A DNA stretch of 64,000 bases. Origin: Mastigias papua. Lineage: Eukaryota; Cnidaria; Scyphozoa; Rhizostomeae; Mastigiidae. The notes under the pieces are model-generated. The model saw nothing but the letters and a program-made list of their open reading frames with translations, had not been told where the DNA came from and made no database searches. A program made the translations under genes and the position numbers. The stretch covers positions 5,278,017-5,342,016 of the forward strand of contig OZ025278.1 in the NCBI GenBank assembly GCA_964019165.1. The letters run 5' to 3'. Positions 1 through 13,916 of the stretch are shown piece by piece (within the stretch, counting starts at the first letter, position 1; every line of letters starts with the position of its first letter).

Positions 1-110
1 AATCGTAAATTGGCTTGATGGCATATTTCCGATGACAATATGGGCCTAAGCTCGTGATATGTAAGCAAGTGGCAATAAACTAGTCGATGATTGAAGTTGT
101 TAACTGTTAG

Positions 111-333
111 CTATCATCGTGAAAAGATTCCTATATACCTGGATAATCATTTTGTATTTCGACCTAACCAAAGTAAGGTTTATCTGCAAGAACCAAAATA
201 TGGGCTATCTGTAAGTCCAGCACTCTCACTCACGGTAAACACAAAGCGATGGAATAAATGGCGAGGCTGGATGTATTCCAAATACCCCCGTTTAAGAAAA
301 CAATGGGAATTCGCAAAGGAAATACGTCACTAA
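111..333 (+). CDS. Possible terminal exon of an unrecognised gene
   Basis: An open stretch ending in TAA at 331-333 follows a plausible acceptor (a T-rich run ending in TTAG at 107-110). The reading is rich in aromatic and basic residues; the C-terminal part reads KRWNKWRGWMYSKYPRLRKQ and ends in KEIRH. Its composition looks more like real protein than the low-complexity readings nearby. No family is recognised and upstream exons would lie outside the window. It could equally be chance coding-like sequence or part of an old transposon. Confidence 0.3.
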
Positions 334-606
334 TTTGGTCGACAGAAAGGATCTGGCTCTAATCTGCTAGTGGTTAAAAAACGCTGTGACGTATCTAGTC
401 ATCCCTGCCACGCTAGTCAGACCTGCCACGGCACATAGCTCTTCAGCAGTGCTGATTTTCAAATGGCCCTCCATAACAAAACTAAGTCCACTTACAAGAT
501 ATATAAAAATATAAAATTATTAACTAGTAAAAAGCATTTCTAACCAATCTGAGGTCTTTCTGTCCTCAATTTATGTGTAGTTTAGAGTAACAGCCTAATT
601 TCCCTC

Positions 607-936
607 GGCGGATGTGCAGTTTAGGTTAACAGCCAAATCGCTTTAAAGTCTATACGCAACACACGATGAAAAGTGCGGTACTACTTACCAATTACTCAGG
701 GTTAGGGTCAGGGTTATGGTTTTGTGCAGGGTAAGTGTCAGTGTTAGGGGTAGCGTTAGTTGTAGAATGGGCGGAAGTTGTTTAATGGACAAATGGATTT
801 CAATGTTGATCGAGGGAAAAATAAGGGTAAATAGGACCGCACTTTTTATCGTTTGTTTCGACTCTCTTCATCGTAAGGAGTAATTTCGTATAGAATTTAA
901 AGCGATTTGGCTGTTACCCTAAACTGCACATCCGCC
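607..936. repeat. MITE with about 40-bp terminal inverted repeats
   Basis: The left end GGCGGATGTGCAGTTTAGG continues through ACAGCCAAATCGCTTTAAA to about 648 and recurs as its reverse complement at about 897-936. The flanks carry a 7-bp direct match, TTCCCTC, at 600-606 and 938-944, suggesting a target-site duplication. The interior (about 697-760) is a degenerate G-rich run of TTAGGG-like and AGGGTC-like units. A partial extra copy of the TIR lies just outside at about 573-598. No transposase is present, so the element is non-autonomous. Confidence 0.8.
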
Positions 937-1496
937 CTTCCCTCTCCAAGTAGCCCCTCTAGAGTACTTGAGAACAATACGCCCCAACCCCACCCCCCTC
1001 TCCGGCGCCGTAGAAAATGTACGGTATCTCCTTGTTATTTTTGGCGCGTGTTTGTTTAGGTTGAGTCTGTGCAATCGCCACCACAGTTGTAGATTAGTTC
1101 TCAGACTTCTTACATGCGTCAATTTTCTTGGCCCCTACGTGTGGAAGATGAAACACTGGCGTCCAAATAGTTGAATGTAGCTGCAGCTATGTCCTCAACA
1201 CGAGAATTCACAAGAGGAGAGCGAATTGCAAAGGATAAAGATAAAGATGTAATATGTCTCACATCGACAGCACATTTTTATGAGGTATATATTATGCCAA
1301 ATATATTTTGCTTTTATCTTTGGTTTTTGTGAAGGACACATTGAAGTAAATTCAATTCCCAGTGCCCTATTCTCTACAAAGGTGTGGAGTACTGTAGCAT
1401 ATTTGATGGTTTCTGTTTCGCAATGTAATGAATTTATCAACCAATGTGATAGATCTGCTTTCACCTTACTTGTTGTTTGTGTAGTTGTTCAGTTTT
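937..1496. other. Non-coding stretch, nothing recognised
   Basis: Short overlapping readings on both strands have no recognisable domain. The start is C-rich (about 975-1000). I see no RNA gene or repeat here. Confidence 0.5.
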
Positions 1497-2219
1497 GGGT
1501 CATTCCATGTAAAAGAAGGACAGTGTCTACACCCACCCTCTCCGATTTTGTTGAAATTCACACCATTGATACATATCATCAAGACTAGAAAAGATGCGCA
1601 ATTTCAGCTATAAAACCTTTCTCCTTCCAAAGTTATGGCATTTTGTAGTTTAGGCCTAAATGCTCATTTTTCACTCGCAGCAGCCATTATGGATTTCTAT
1701 ACAGAAGCAAAATCTCGTTTTATTTATGACTGACAAAAGATACAAACTTGAAATTTAAGGTGTAGATACTTAAAAGTTTCATATATTCAAAATTGTAATA
1801 AATATTAACATATTTTGCTTCTAACTATCCCGATTACCCAATTAACTTTTACCTACCAATTTGATTTGTAAAATTAGTATCGTTAAGAAATTGAGCTGTA
1901 ACTTTTCTCGCCCAACTTGTACCACGACCAAACATTCAGAAAGTACTCTCAATATAACCATAAACAAACAGTTAGAATTTGGGTTTGGTCCTCTTAAGGC
2001 TTCGGAAATTATGGGCAATTGAATGTGAACTTTTTCAAAACGTCATTTCGCGCGGTTTATTTCAGCGCTTAAGACTTTCTCAACGTTAGTTTACCAATAA
2101 GTACAATTATAAAAGTAAATAGCATGCAGCATCAAAGGTTATTCAATTTCAATCGTATCACGGAAGGAACTCCGTCAGTTTTGGAGATGTTTCAGTTGAC
2201 AGTCCATACTGGCGGGTGC
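1497..2219 (+). repeat. Left arm of a 0.7-kb inverted repeat
   Basis: This arm begins GGGTCATTCCATGTAAAAG and is nearly identical to the reverse complement of 4342-5073. Visible differences are a short length change near the outer end (about 1517-1535 versus 5034-5055) and scattered single bases. The inner end is at ...GGCGGGTGC (2211-2219). No protein domain is seen within it. It may be two copies of one repeat in opposite orientation or the arms of a foldback element. Confidence 0.9.
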
Positions 2220-4341
2220 TAACATATGCTGCAATCTGTTGCAAGAAATCCGCAGATTTAGGATGTGTATCTTCTGTGGCTCGATGGTCTACAATCTAAC
2301 TTTTTTCGAGCAAAAAGTCCTGTCGACAGCCAGCATTCTTCTAGTGTTTCTAGTATCAGTCAACATGAAAGCCAAAAGCAAGAAATAATTAATTAATTTG
2401 ACTCTATTCAAATTACACAAATGAAATAAGTCTATAAAAATTTGGGGCCACCTAAGCCTCATATAATTTGAAAGGTTGTCAGTTGCTTGCTTGAAGATTA
2501 AATACAGAATGAAAAAATTATTTCCAAGAATGTTCGATGGATTATTTCAAACAAGGTAAATGGGTTCAAGATCTTTACATGGCGCAAATCCTCGAATACG
2601 CACCCAGTGGGCTCGACACTTTTCTTCATTTTGGATGGGGCTGGCCAGAGGACGCTTTTACAAGTGGGGTGCAATTCATGGTTTACCCTAATTCACAGTC
2701 TATATCTATCCTTTAACGTTAATTCACCAGAGTTCTCAGGAGTCTGGAGAACTTGGAAAACCTGGAAAGGCCAGTGAATTTTTCCTGGGCAAGACATTTT
2801 TCATGCGCTTGTTGCCTTTCCTCCTTCATTGTTAATAACTATAGCAAATTATTGCCTTGGTATGCTAAAAAATCGCTGGCAAAGATAGGAGAAGGTCATA
2901 GAACTTCTAAACTAGTTGTTCAGGAAAACCTGGAAAAGTCTAGGTATTTTTTGAAATATGTCCTGAGAACCCTGATTCACTGCAAACATCAACTAACAGG
3001 ACATATAGCTAGAGAAAGCTGGATCAAATAAGTTTTGAAGTTCAGTAGAAGTTGTGTGCTCTCGAAGCTGATCAAAATCAGTTGATCATCTAGTGATTTA
3101 AACCTCATAAGAGCCCTAGGAAACCATAGGAAATAATATGGCGTATTTCATAATTTGTATGAACAAGAAATTGAAAGCACCAAGTACTAGCATTGATCCC
3201 AAGATTGTGAAAGTTAAGAAGAGCTTGGCAAGAGTTTCATCTTCTACGGCCAACACCAAAATAGGTGAAATCAGCAGCCCATCGCTTGTTTGCTATATAT
3301 ATAGTGGTGACAAAAACTCAAGGCACCTTCCCGACAAAAAGACAGTATAACTGTTCATAAGAATGAATGTGTTTGGGGCAGCCCATATTGCACAATCTAA
3401 AACAGCTATAAGCATCACTTATACAAGGTTACCCAGAAGAAACTTAGGTTCTCCAATATTGCCAGTTTGAAACAGAAAATTGTTTGTTTCAGCAGGCCCT
3501 AAAAGCATACCTTCACTTTGTATCTATAGTTATAAAGACTTTTGCAGTTCACAGACTTGCAGTTCTTAAAGTTCCTTTGTTTAGGACTCTTTTGGCCACA
3601 TAGTAGAAATACTAGATCCCTACTAATTATTAACTTTATCTCCACACTCAGTACCTTGACAACAGTAATGAAGCAGGAAGAATTGATATTCCGAAGTTTG
3701 CCATAAATTGTTGCAAAAGCAATTACTACAGGGATTTCACACAATGCAAGCAGATTTGACTGCAATGACTGGAACCGGCCTCATATTCTCAATTGTTTTA
3801 CAGTAATACAATGTTCATAAGCTTTAAAAATTCCTTAGGGATTCTGTCTTTGGTAGCAAAGTCCTAATTCCTCTGGCATTTTTACATGAAGGATCGTCCT
3901 TTAGTAGTTTCTTATAAAAAATGCGTAGGTGATATGTTGCTGTGATAGTCTTGAATTGGAAGCAGAGGTAGACTGGCAAGGGATGCTGGGTTGCGATCGC
4001 ACGCCCGGGCCCACCCTGCCTATTATCTTTGCTAGCCCCCTATTATCTGTAGCAAATTTGTTCATCCTTGTTCCACTACTTGAAAGTTAAGGAAAATACA
4101 TTATTACCACGCGCAATGCAGACCTCTTTCGTAAAGTAGCTCCCCTGGGAAAGAGCTGCCAATCCACCCTGATGGGAAGGAGTCGCTTCTGACATTAGCT
4201 AAAAATGGCGAGGAGTCATTTCTAAGATTACGCATATATAGTATCATCATCCAATGGGTAGCTAATAATGACCTATGCTTGGTGCCTTGAGTGCAAACTG
4301 GCAGTTGTAGAGTTAGAGGCCATCAAAACCAAATTCTTTTG
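2220..4341. other. Loop between the inverted-repeat arms
   Basis: The 2.1 kb between the arms holds one dispersed repeat copy (about 2728-2982) and otherwise anonymous AT-rich sequence. Short readings, for example at 2753-3031 and 3138-3350, have no recognisable domain. No transposase or reverse transcriptase is visible, which argues against a simple autonomous element bounded by the arms. Confidence 0.5.
2728..2982 (+). repeat. Dispersed repeat, copy 1 (AACCTGGAAAAGTC type)
   Basis: This stretch shares ordered blocks with 62713-62965: TCAGGAG/TCAAGAG, then CCTGGAAA, then CTCCTTCATTGT, then a 3' end with CCTGAGAACCCTG or CCTGAAAACCCTGG. The two ends are roughly complementary (CTCAGGAGTCTGGAGAACTT versus TCCTGAGAACC), suggesting a degenerate TIR element. 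The short reading across it is not a real gene. Confidence 0.6.
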
Positions 4342-5073
4342 GCACCCGCCAGTATGGACTGTCAACTGAAACATCTCCAAAACTGACGGAGTTCCTTCCG
4401 TGATACGATTGAAATTGAATAACCTTTGATGCTGCATGCTATTTACTTTTATAATTGTACTTATTGGTAAACTAACGTTGAGAAAGTCTTAAGCGCTGAA
4501 ATAAACCGCGCGAAATGACGTTTTGAAAAAGTTCACATTCAATTGCCCATAATTTCCGAAGCCTTAAGAGGACCAAACCCAAATTCTAACTGTTTGTTTA
4601 TGGTTATATTGAGAGTACTTTCTGAATGTTTGGTCGTGGTACAAGTTGGGCGAGAAAAGTTACAGCTCAATTTCTTAACGATACTAATTTTACAAATCAA
4701 ATTGGTAGGTAAAAGTTAATTGGGTAATCGGGATAGTTAGAAGCAAAATATGTTAATATTTATTACAATTTTGAATATATGAATCTTTTAAGTATCTACA
4801 CCTTAAATTTCAAGTTTGTATCTTTTGTCAGTCATAAATAAAACGAGATTTTGCTTCTGTATAGAAATCCATAATGGCTGCTGCGAGTGAAAAATGAGCA
4901 TTTAGGCCTAAACTACAAAATGCCATAACTTTGGAAGGAGAAAGGTTTTATAGCTGAAATTGCGCATCTTTTCTAGTCTTGATGATATGTATCAATGGTG
5001 TGAATTTCAACAAAATCGGAGAGGGTGGGTGTAGAATTTGCTTTTTTTGTCCCACTTTTACATGGAATGACCC
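4342..5073 (-). repeat. Right arm of the 0.7-kb inverted repeat
   Basis: This is the reverse complement of 1497-2219, from GCACCCGCCAGTATGGACTG at the inner end to GGAATGACCC at the outer end. Near-identity over about 725 bp implies a recent origin or ongoing gene conversion between the arms. Confidence 0.9.
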
Positions 5074-5099
5074 TTTTATCACACTAGCACACTTGCAGT

Positions 5100-5281
<182 letters not shown>

Positions 5282-5284
5282 CAA

Positions 5285-7787
<2,503 letters not shown>

Positions 7788-7995
7788 AGTATATAAACAG
7801 TATATAAACAGTATATAAACATCAGAAAACTACAATCAGCTGAGTAATGTTGAATAATAAATAGAACTCAGAAAATAACATCACACTTTTCAAATGCTTT
7901 GGTGCAAGCCTTCATTAGTGATGTCATACAAGATACATTTAATGCTAAATGTATGTTTACAGTCATTATTATTTTCTAGATTTATTATCTTTTAG

Positions 7996-8068
7996 GATGT
8001 TCAGAGATATGCTAATGGCCTAATCAATGCAAATGGTGGTGTGTTATTTTTTGGAATAACTGAAAAAG
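7996..8068 (+). CDS. Schlafen-type AlbA_2 protein, exon A
   Basis: First recognisable exon of a split gene whose product carries a Schlafen AlbA_2 (divergent AAA-4-like) nucleic-acid-binding domain. Six exons join in consistent phase: 7996-8068, 11506-11614, 12761-12863, 13833-13916, 15875-15960 and 18617-18671 (510 nt, 170 residues in total). This exon is bounded by TTTTAG and GGTAGAG and reads DVQRYANGLINANGGVLFFG then ITEK. Helix, NxxGG turn and hydrophobic strand are typical of the AlbA_2 core. Schlafen-group proteins act on RNA or as regulators; the role here is unknown. The start exon was not found. An upstream exon should supply the acidic/FK strand that normally precedes this part. 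Confidence 0.75.
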
Positions 8069-8599
8069 GTAGAGTATTTCTGTTATATTCACTGTGCCAG
8101 TAGGAAAAAGTATCAAACCTTGGGACTGTAGTTCTCATTAAGTGTTTTTAGATAGCAACATTTGCAGAAGGTTTCACAGACCTTTTGAGTCGTTAAAACT
8201 AGTATGACTCTCTAATGAAATACTTCAAGCTAACTCTCTTCACCTGGAATTGTGTACCCACTGCACTTAAGCATGAAGCCCTATGCTGCTATTTTAGATG
8301 TCATGAATGTTAAGCAGGATTGTGGTTTTCTGTGGATAAAACTCCATACATCAGGGTTCCACAACCAGTAGTGCAAAACATCATTCCAAGGGAGAACTTT
8401 ATCTATTTATTAGACTACAGCAGGCTTGAGAAGAATATAATTGTTTTAGGGTGCAGATGTAGAAAAGGATGGGAACTGCTCCCAGGTCTCTCCATTAAAT
8501 GCATGTGATGTTGACATTAATAGTAGTAAAGTAATTGTGAGCAAGGTTGAAGCAGATATGAGTAAGGTCAAAGATCTAGATAAAGATGGATAAGATAAT

Positions 8600-8910
8600 T
8601 AACGAGTGGATTAGAAACAAATGAAATAGTATTGAAAGAGTGAAAGAGATGGCAACAATGAAAGACTCTGCTCCTGGAGAGAATGGAAGTAGGTTAGCTT
8701 TCACTAAAGAGGCACCAAAAGAAATGTTAAACATTTTGCTACAAAAAGCAATAGATATGGGGAGTATTTAAGCAAATTTATCGAACATTGACAGTAGGGA
8801 TAATAATTGCTCTCTTTAAGAAATAACATTAGAGTGACCCAAGCAACTACAGGGCACAACTGTTTGCTGCCTATTTCTAAGAAGACTTCTTCGTAGAATT
8901 TTGACCACTA
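8600..8910 (+). mobile_element. Degenerate LINE reverse-transcriptase N-terminal fragment
   Basis: Read with frameshifts, this gives a motif like KDSAPGENG (the usual SPGPDG), then about 50 residues on ALFKK, a gap with stops, and DPSNYRAQ (the usual PxNYRPI). That order is the fingers region of non-LTR retrotransposon reverse transcriptases. Stops and frameshifts make it non-functional. It lies in the intron after exon A of the Schlafen-type gene. Confidence 0.7.
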
Positions 8911-8921
8911 GCATAAGTATA

Positions 8922-9415
8922 CAATGCCTGCCAAAAGTCTTGGAACACTTGCTATGATTTGCGCTATAGACGAGCTATAGCATCCCCTACTCCGTTAAAC
9001 AATGTTGTATGAAGCAAATATGAGCAACTTGAAAGCCAAAAGTGATGCGTGTTTATAAAGCTACGGGTTTTGATGCTTGTTTGTTATCCCCCCTCCCCAA
9101 AAAAAATAATCTCTAAACTGAAGCAATACTCAAGATTTGTTCTTACTATATTTTACATACAGACTATGTTAATCGAGGCTACTGATATGGCCAATATGTT
9201 GCAATATTAGCTAATACCTGATCAAACAAGTCTTGATCAGACAAGTGTGACGTTGGGGGGGGGGGATAACAAACGCGCTATCGAATAACGCTATGGAATC
9301 TACATTGTTTGAGGGAGGAAGGGGCTGTACATTTAAAGTCGTGTCACGGAGAAGCGACAGGAATCGGAAATCAATACAATTGTGTGGGTGTTCCAACTAC
9401 TTTTGGCAGGCATTG
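8922..9415. repeat. Tc1/mariner-like non-autonomous element (TA-flanked)
   Basis: Left end CAATGCCTGCCAAAAGT, then TTGGAACAC; the right end is its reverse complement (about 9388-9415). Both ends are bordered by the dinucleotide TA (8920-8921 and 9416-9417). TA target sites and this type of end are characteristic of Tc1/mariner elements. An internal inverted pair, GTTTGTTATCCCCCC near 9079-9095 and its complement at 9253-9272, suggests a larger old palindrome. No transposase is present. Confidence 0.75.
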
Positions 9416-9640
9416 TAGCTAATTGGAAAGGTTTGTGTGAGGTCATTTATCTGTAGATGCTACTCTGTTATATATTTCCATTACGAATATTGAACTGTGT
9501 AACGGAATGCATTAGATGAACAATTGCAACCAAACACCAGCTGTGAAAGCATGTTGGCCTTTTTGTTGGGCCTGAAAAAATGACCCTATGGTAGGCAAAC
9601 CTATACTGAGGAAAACTCCTGTAAACAAGACAGACACGGT

Positions 9641-10981
9641 GCCATTGCAGAATCGTACCTCTCCTAGAAATAGACGTCCTATCGTAACATACTATACACC
9701 ATTCGACAGCTCTCGGTGAGTAGATTACGATGGTACTGTCATTTACCCCATAGCTCAAATTTACGAGGAGTTATCGAGGGGTAGGGGTCAGGGTTACAGT
9801 TAGCGTTAGTGTTTTGTTAGCACCAATCATCAGCATTTCATCGAATTCAACTACAATCGTTATTATTATATCAATGAAATAGATCATATTCCAACACTTT
9901 GAGGTGATTTAAATGCTAACCCTAGCCCTTACCCAGTCCCTACCCCACTTAGCGAGCAAACATGGCACCCGTGTTTGTTCGATAACTCGATAACTCCTCG
10001 AAAATTTGAGCTATGTGGTAAATTACGGTGTCATCATAAAGCCCTGGCAAAACGACTGGTCATTTGCACTGAACATGTACTGGACAAATGTCCAGTGCAA
10101 AATGTTGCGTTGTTTTGCCACCTTGTCCAATCTTGTTCAGTCGTGTTCAGCGATGTTGAGAGTTGTTCAGTCGATTTTGAAAGCAGTCAAAAATGTTCAG
10201 TGGACAATGTTCACCCGTTTTGCCACACCACTGAACATTTTCCAGCTTGCGCAAGCGCATTGCAAATGCAACAGCGGTCAGCGGACCGTATTTTGGTGCC
10301 ATTTCAATTCTCCATACCTGCTCAGACCAGACCTTATCGAAGGAGAGTTTGGAAACCAGAAGATAGAAATGGAATCAGAATTGTCCCAAAAACAGGCAAA
10401 GAAGTGATCAAATAGTGATGTATCTTTGCTGATTGAAGTTTTGGAGGAAAGAGCTTGTTTATGGAATGTTTATGATAAATCCTACCATCTCAAAGACGTA
10501 AGGGAAAGACGTAATCTTTCTTCTCATCACTTTACTCATTCCCTCATTTTTCCACGATTTTTTTGGGTTATTCATCGTCAACAGCCTCCATAATGCTCAA
10601 AACCAAAGCAACTTTTCTCTTACGATCCATGATTGTCGATCTCAAAATTTTGGCGGCAGATTTTGTTTCCATTTTACATCCCCTTGGCGCTCTATGGTCA
10701 GTTAGCCCCAGGCTCCTAAAACTAGATTCCAGACCCCAAAATCGTGCGCTTCCTATCGCAGAGAAAATGTTCACTGGACAATGTTCAGTCGTTTTGCCAC
10801 CTCCAAAATTTTTCATTTGTTCACACACTGGACACGGTGAGCAATGTCCAATCGGTGTTTAGTGTAAATGTCCAATCGTTTTGCCAGGCCTTAATCTACT
10901 CACCGAGAGCTGTCGAATGATGTATAGTTTGTTACGGTAGGACGTCTATTTATAGGAGAGGTAAGATTCTGCAATAGCGCC
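9641..10981. repeat. Long-TIR MITE interrupted by a second element
   Basis: The left arm 9641-9779 runs from GCCATTGCAGAATC through CATTCGACAGCTCTCGGTGA to CATAGCTCAAATTT and GAGGAGTTATCGAG. Its complement is 9987-10037 continuing at 10893-10981. Removing 10040-10891 plus one TAA restores one continuous right arm, so this was a MITE of about 490 bp with arms of about 140 bp that was later split. The loop (about 9780-9985) contains G-rich GGGTCAGGGTTA sequence and its complement, like the interior of the element at 607-936. Confidence 0.85.
10040..10891. mobile_element. Nested TIR element, PIF/Harbinger-like target site
   Basis: Ends AGCCCTGGCAAAACGACTGG and the complement of AGGCCTGGCAAAACGATTGG form inverted repeats of about 28 bp. 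A 3-bp TAA duplication at 10037-10039 and 10892-10894 flanks it, as expected for PIF/Harbinger-type insertion (TWA sites). The interior repeats GTTCAGT/TGTCCA-type words and holds overlapping readings (9975-10415, 10563-10862) without a recognisable transposase domain, so I regard it as non-autonomous. Confidence 0.75.
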
Positions 10982-11505
10982 CGAAAGACACCTATAACTC
11001 TTAAGCAATGAGAGTTTTTTTATATGCAAGATAGCAGAAGTAACACCAGTAAACTTATTTGGGCATGTTTAGAAGCACAGTTCTGTTTCACATCGATGAA
11101 CACCCATTCTCAGTAATAGAAGTCAAGAGCCTTCACAGTTTATGTGACAGGACATATAGGTACACGTGAAGTGACAGAAAAAGAGAGTTGCTGGGGCAAA
11201 TGACAGAATGTTGAATTTATAGGGCTGGCATTAGGGAGCAACTTAAAGGATCGTCAGCACAAGCAAAATTTGAAGTTTCTCCTGTTGGTATGCGTAATAT
11301 AATTATGTCAGATTTAGCGGTTGTGGTTGTATTCTGTATGTTAAAATAATTGTTGATGTATGAAACTAGGAGTAAACATAACGTTACCTAAATGAAATTT
11401 GATTTGTCGTCAAGTTTGGTAGATATTCATTAGGCAACAAGCTATGATCACATTTTGGTCTTTGGAATTATGAAATAAGTTCTGAAATCGGTTTTTCCTT
11501 TTCAG

Positions 11506-11614
11506 AAAAAGTAGTTGGAGTATATGCACCTAGAAAACAAGAAGATGAATTTAGATTAACAATTGATAGAGTCATTGGTAGCTTTCAACCATTTTATGCG
11601 CCTTGTAATTACAG
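11506..11614 (+). CDS. Schlafen-type AlbA_2 protein, exon B
   Basis: Bounded by a strong pyrimidine tract with TTCAG (11495-11505) and donor CAG|GTTTGT. It joins exon A in phase and encodes VVGVYAPRKQEDEFRLTIDR followed by VIGSFQPFYAPCNYR. The G-V, then K-x-E-D, then I-D-x-x-I, then F-x-P pattern is what follows the GG-turn strand in Schlafen AlbA_2 domains. Identification is from motif order only. Confidence 0.78.
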
Positions 11615-12382
11615 GTTTGTTACATGAACGTTTTAGAATTGATTGCAAAATAAGGCATTTTTGTACTTGGATTGATTAAATACTTTCTACAAAGTAATAT
11701 CTACTTTATTAGTCCCATCTTAGCACCAGTTTTTATATTACTCCATTAGTCAATAACTTCAATATGGGACGGAAATAAAATGGCTTAGAGTTAAATTTCA
11801 ATTGAACTTGATGAAGCTCTATATTTTCATTAGTTTTGGCTTTTTTCATTACTATTATCGACCAAAATCCGTTCTAGCTTGCAAATAACTTCCTTTTTCT
11901 CGAAACATGGTTATATAGGCACACCATACATACCAGTTGTTGTTCTAAAACATCCATAGCATTTGTTTCGTAGGGTATTTCTACTTGCCTCTCATTTCAA
12001 TCCTTGAGATTACAGTCCTGATATTCACACTCTGAATAGAATCCTAAGAGCAGAAAAGTTTGTGTTTTAGCCCTGGTTTTAACAGCCAGCCAGCATCTTG
12101 TGCTGCATGGTAGACGACATTATGATATCGTAGACTTTTTAAAAGGAGCCAACTTTTCTGAGAAGAGGGAGGCCTCAGTGTTCACCTGATAATACATTTG
12201 AGATGAATCTAGAGACGATTATGTTTGTGGCTGTCTTTGTTTTGTAACACAGAATGATGTTAACATGTTAACAACTTCTACGAAATTTGATTCTAGAGCA
12301 GGCCTGCAGCGTTCAAACAATAGGAGAGCAATACGTTTGCAATATGGGTTGCGTTCGATCCCAGGAAGCTCAGATATACATG

Positions 12383-12505
12383 CAAGACTTAAATATAAAG
12401 TTTAGATATAAATATAAAAGTTTAAATATAAATGCAGAAGTTTTTAAATATAAGTGTAAAAGTTTAAATATAAATGTAAAAGTTTAAACATACATGTACA
12501 GGTTT
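12383..12505 (+). repeat. Minisatellite, about 20-bp unit
   Basis: Five to six imperfect units built on AAATATAAATGTAAAAGTTT lie in the intron between exons B and C. The protein reading across it is an artefact. Confidence 0.85.
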
Positions 12506-12760
12506 AAATAAGACTCTGAGAGGTCTAAATATTGCTACAAATAGGCAGTCATTAGAAAAGCAACTTCATGTTTGTAATCAGGATATGAAAATTGCCTTAG
12601 CAGTCGCCATTTTAGCCAGAAAACAAAAGCAATGTAGACCGGTGTTATCCGTTTATGCGTCAATCATGCCTTGGCTTATAACACTAACCGATTGCTATAC
12701 TGTACGAGTTCCAGATGTATCTTTATGAATTTAATTGTTGTAGACACATTTGCCTTGCAG

Positions 12761-12863
12761 AGTAATTTTTCACCCTATACGAGATTCAGCACCTTGCAAA
12801 GTGATTGAAATAAAGATATCTGCTGGAGCACCTGGACAGATATATGAAGATGGCAGAGAAAAG
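12761..12863 (+). CDS. Schlafen-type AlbA_2 protein, exon C
   Basis: Bounded by TTGCCTTGCAG and AAAAG|GTAATT and in phase with exon B (a split Arg codon). It reads VIFHPIRDSAPCKVIEIKIS then AGAPGQIYEDGREK. The V-I-E-I-K-I strand and the later E-K leading into exon D match the central strand and C-terminal part of the AlbA_2 fold. Confidence 0.78.
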
Positions 12864-13231
12864 GTAATTGGTTTATAGGATCATTTATTCAGTTCTCTTT
12901 TCCTTATTATGATTGATTTTTTCAGATGATTTTAATGACTGATTGTTTGTTCTTCTTTTTAACCAAGATTGGAATGACTGATTCTTCATTGATTATATTG
13001 ATTGACTGATTATTGATTTACACGTTTTTTTATATAAGAAACAACTTTTCCCTACAGCTTGAATATTTCTTAATATTTTGTCAAATCCAGCCTTAATTGT
13101 TTCTTAAGTGTTTCTGACATTTCTTGAAATTTCCGATAACAACAATACAATTTTTAGACGAGAAATAGGATTGAAATTGCGTTTGTAGTTCAAAACATTT
13201 GAGAGACGGATGTTATTTGTATTTTGTTTCC

Positions 13232-13266
13232 CTAATTAATTAATTAATTAATTAATTAATTAACAA
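13232..13266. repeat. (TTAA)n microsatellite
   Basis: About eight AATT/TTAA units in the intron after exon C. Confidence 0.95.
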
Positions 13267-13832
13267 TTTAATTAAGCAAATTTCACGCAAAAACAGATTT
13301 TCCAAGCGTACTTTTCAAACTCAATGTGCCTGTGTTTCTTAAATGTTTCTTAATTTTTGCCTAAGTTGAGCCTCATGTTTCTTTTAGACTTGTTTCTTAT
13401 AGGAAGAACGTGTATTGACTGTTATTGGTTATGTGATGAATTCAGCTACCTCCTTTACACCACCTGGCTTTCTCCAACTTCACAGCTCCTTCTAATTACA
13501 AGCCTCTGCACAGCCCCTCCTACCTCTTAAAGATCTCTCCCCTTGATACAATGACTTTTTCAAAGCAACTCACGGTGTCATTTTAATCCAATCTAATCAT
13601 TAAGAGGTATTCGAGGGTGGAATGTGCACTCGGGGCTGAAATCTGGTGCATTATTGCTTTTCGTTTCTATCTGAAATTTCTTTTCTTGAATGTTTTGATT
13701 TATATCCATCTATCTTTCCATGTAACTGATCATAAGCTATCGTATAGATTCATCTACATCGTACCATTGAATAACAAAACGCCGGTTACGACCGATTGGA
13801 CATTAAAGCTATGATTTGTTCTTTACTTTTAG

Positions 13833-13916
13833 ATCTTCCTCTTCTCAAAAAACGAAATACTTGGACCTTTATGGCCTCAAGAAATTAAGCAGCTAGTGAT
13901 TCAGAGATTTCAAGAG
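13833..13916 (+). CDS. Schlafen-type AlbA_2 protein, exon D
   Basis: Begins after TTTACTTTTAG and ends at CAAGAG|GTAATG; exactly 28 codons in phase 0. It reads IFLFSKNEILGPLWPQEIKQ then LVIQRFQE. An aromatic strand followed by a G-P-x-x-P-x-E-I helix start is typical of the end of the AlbA_2 domain. The helical tail leads into exon E. Confidence 0.72.

Noticed and set aside
697..760. Telomeric repeat
   Set aside because: TTAGGG-like words are few and degenerate and sit inside a TIR element, so this is not a telomere or a clear interstitial telomere.
9975..10415. Readings of 133-146 residues with repeated Cys/Gln/Ser
   Set aside because: They lie across a MITE arm and the start of the nested element, overlap each other in two frames, and show no domain.
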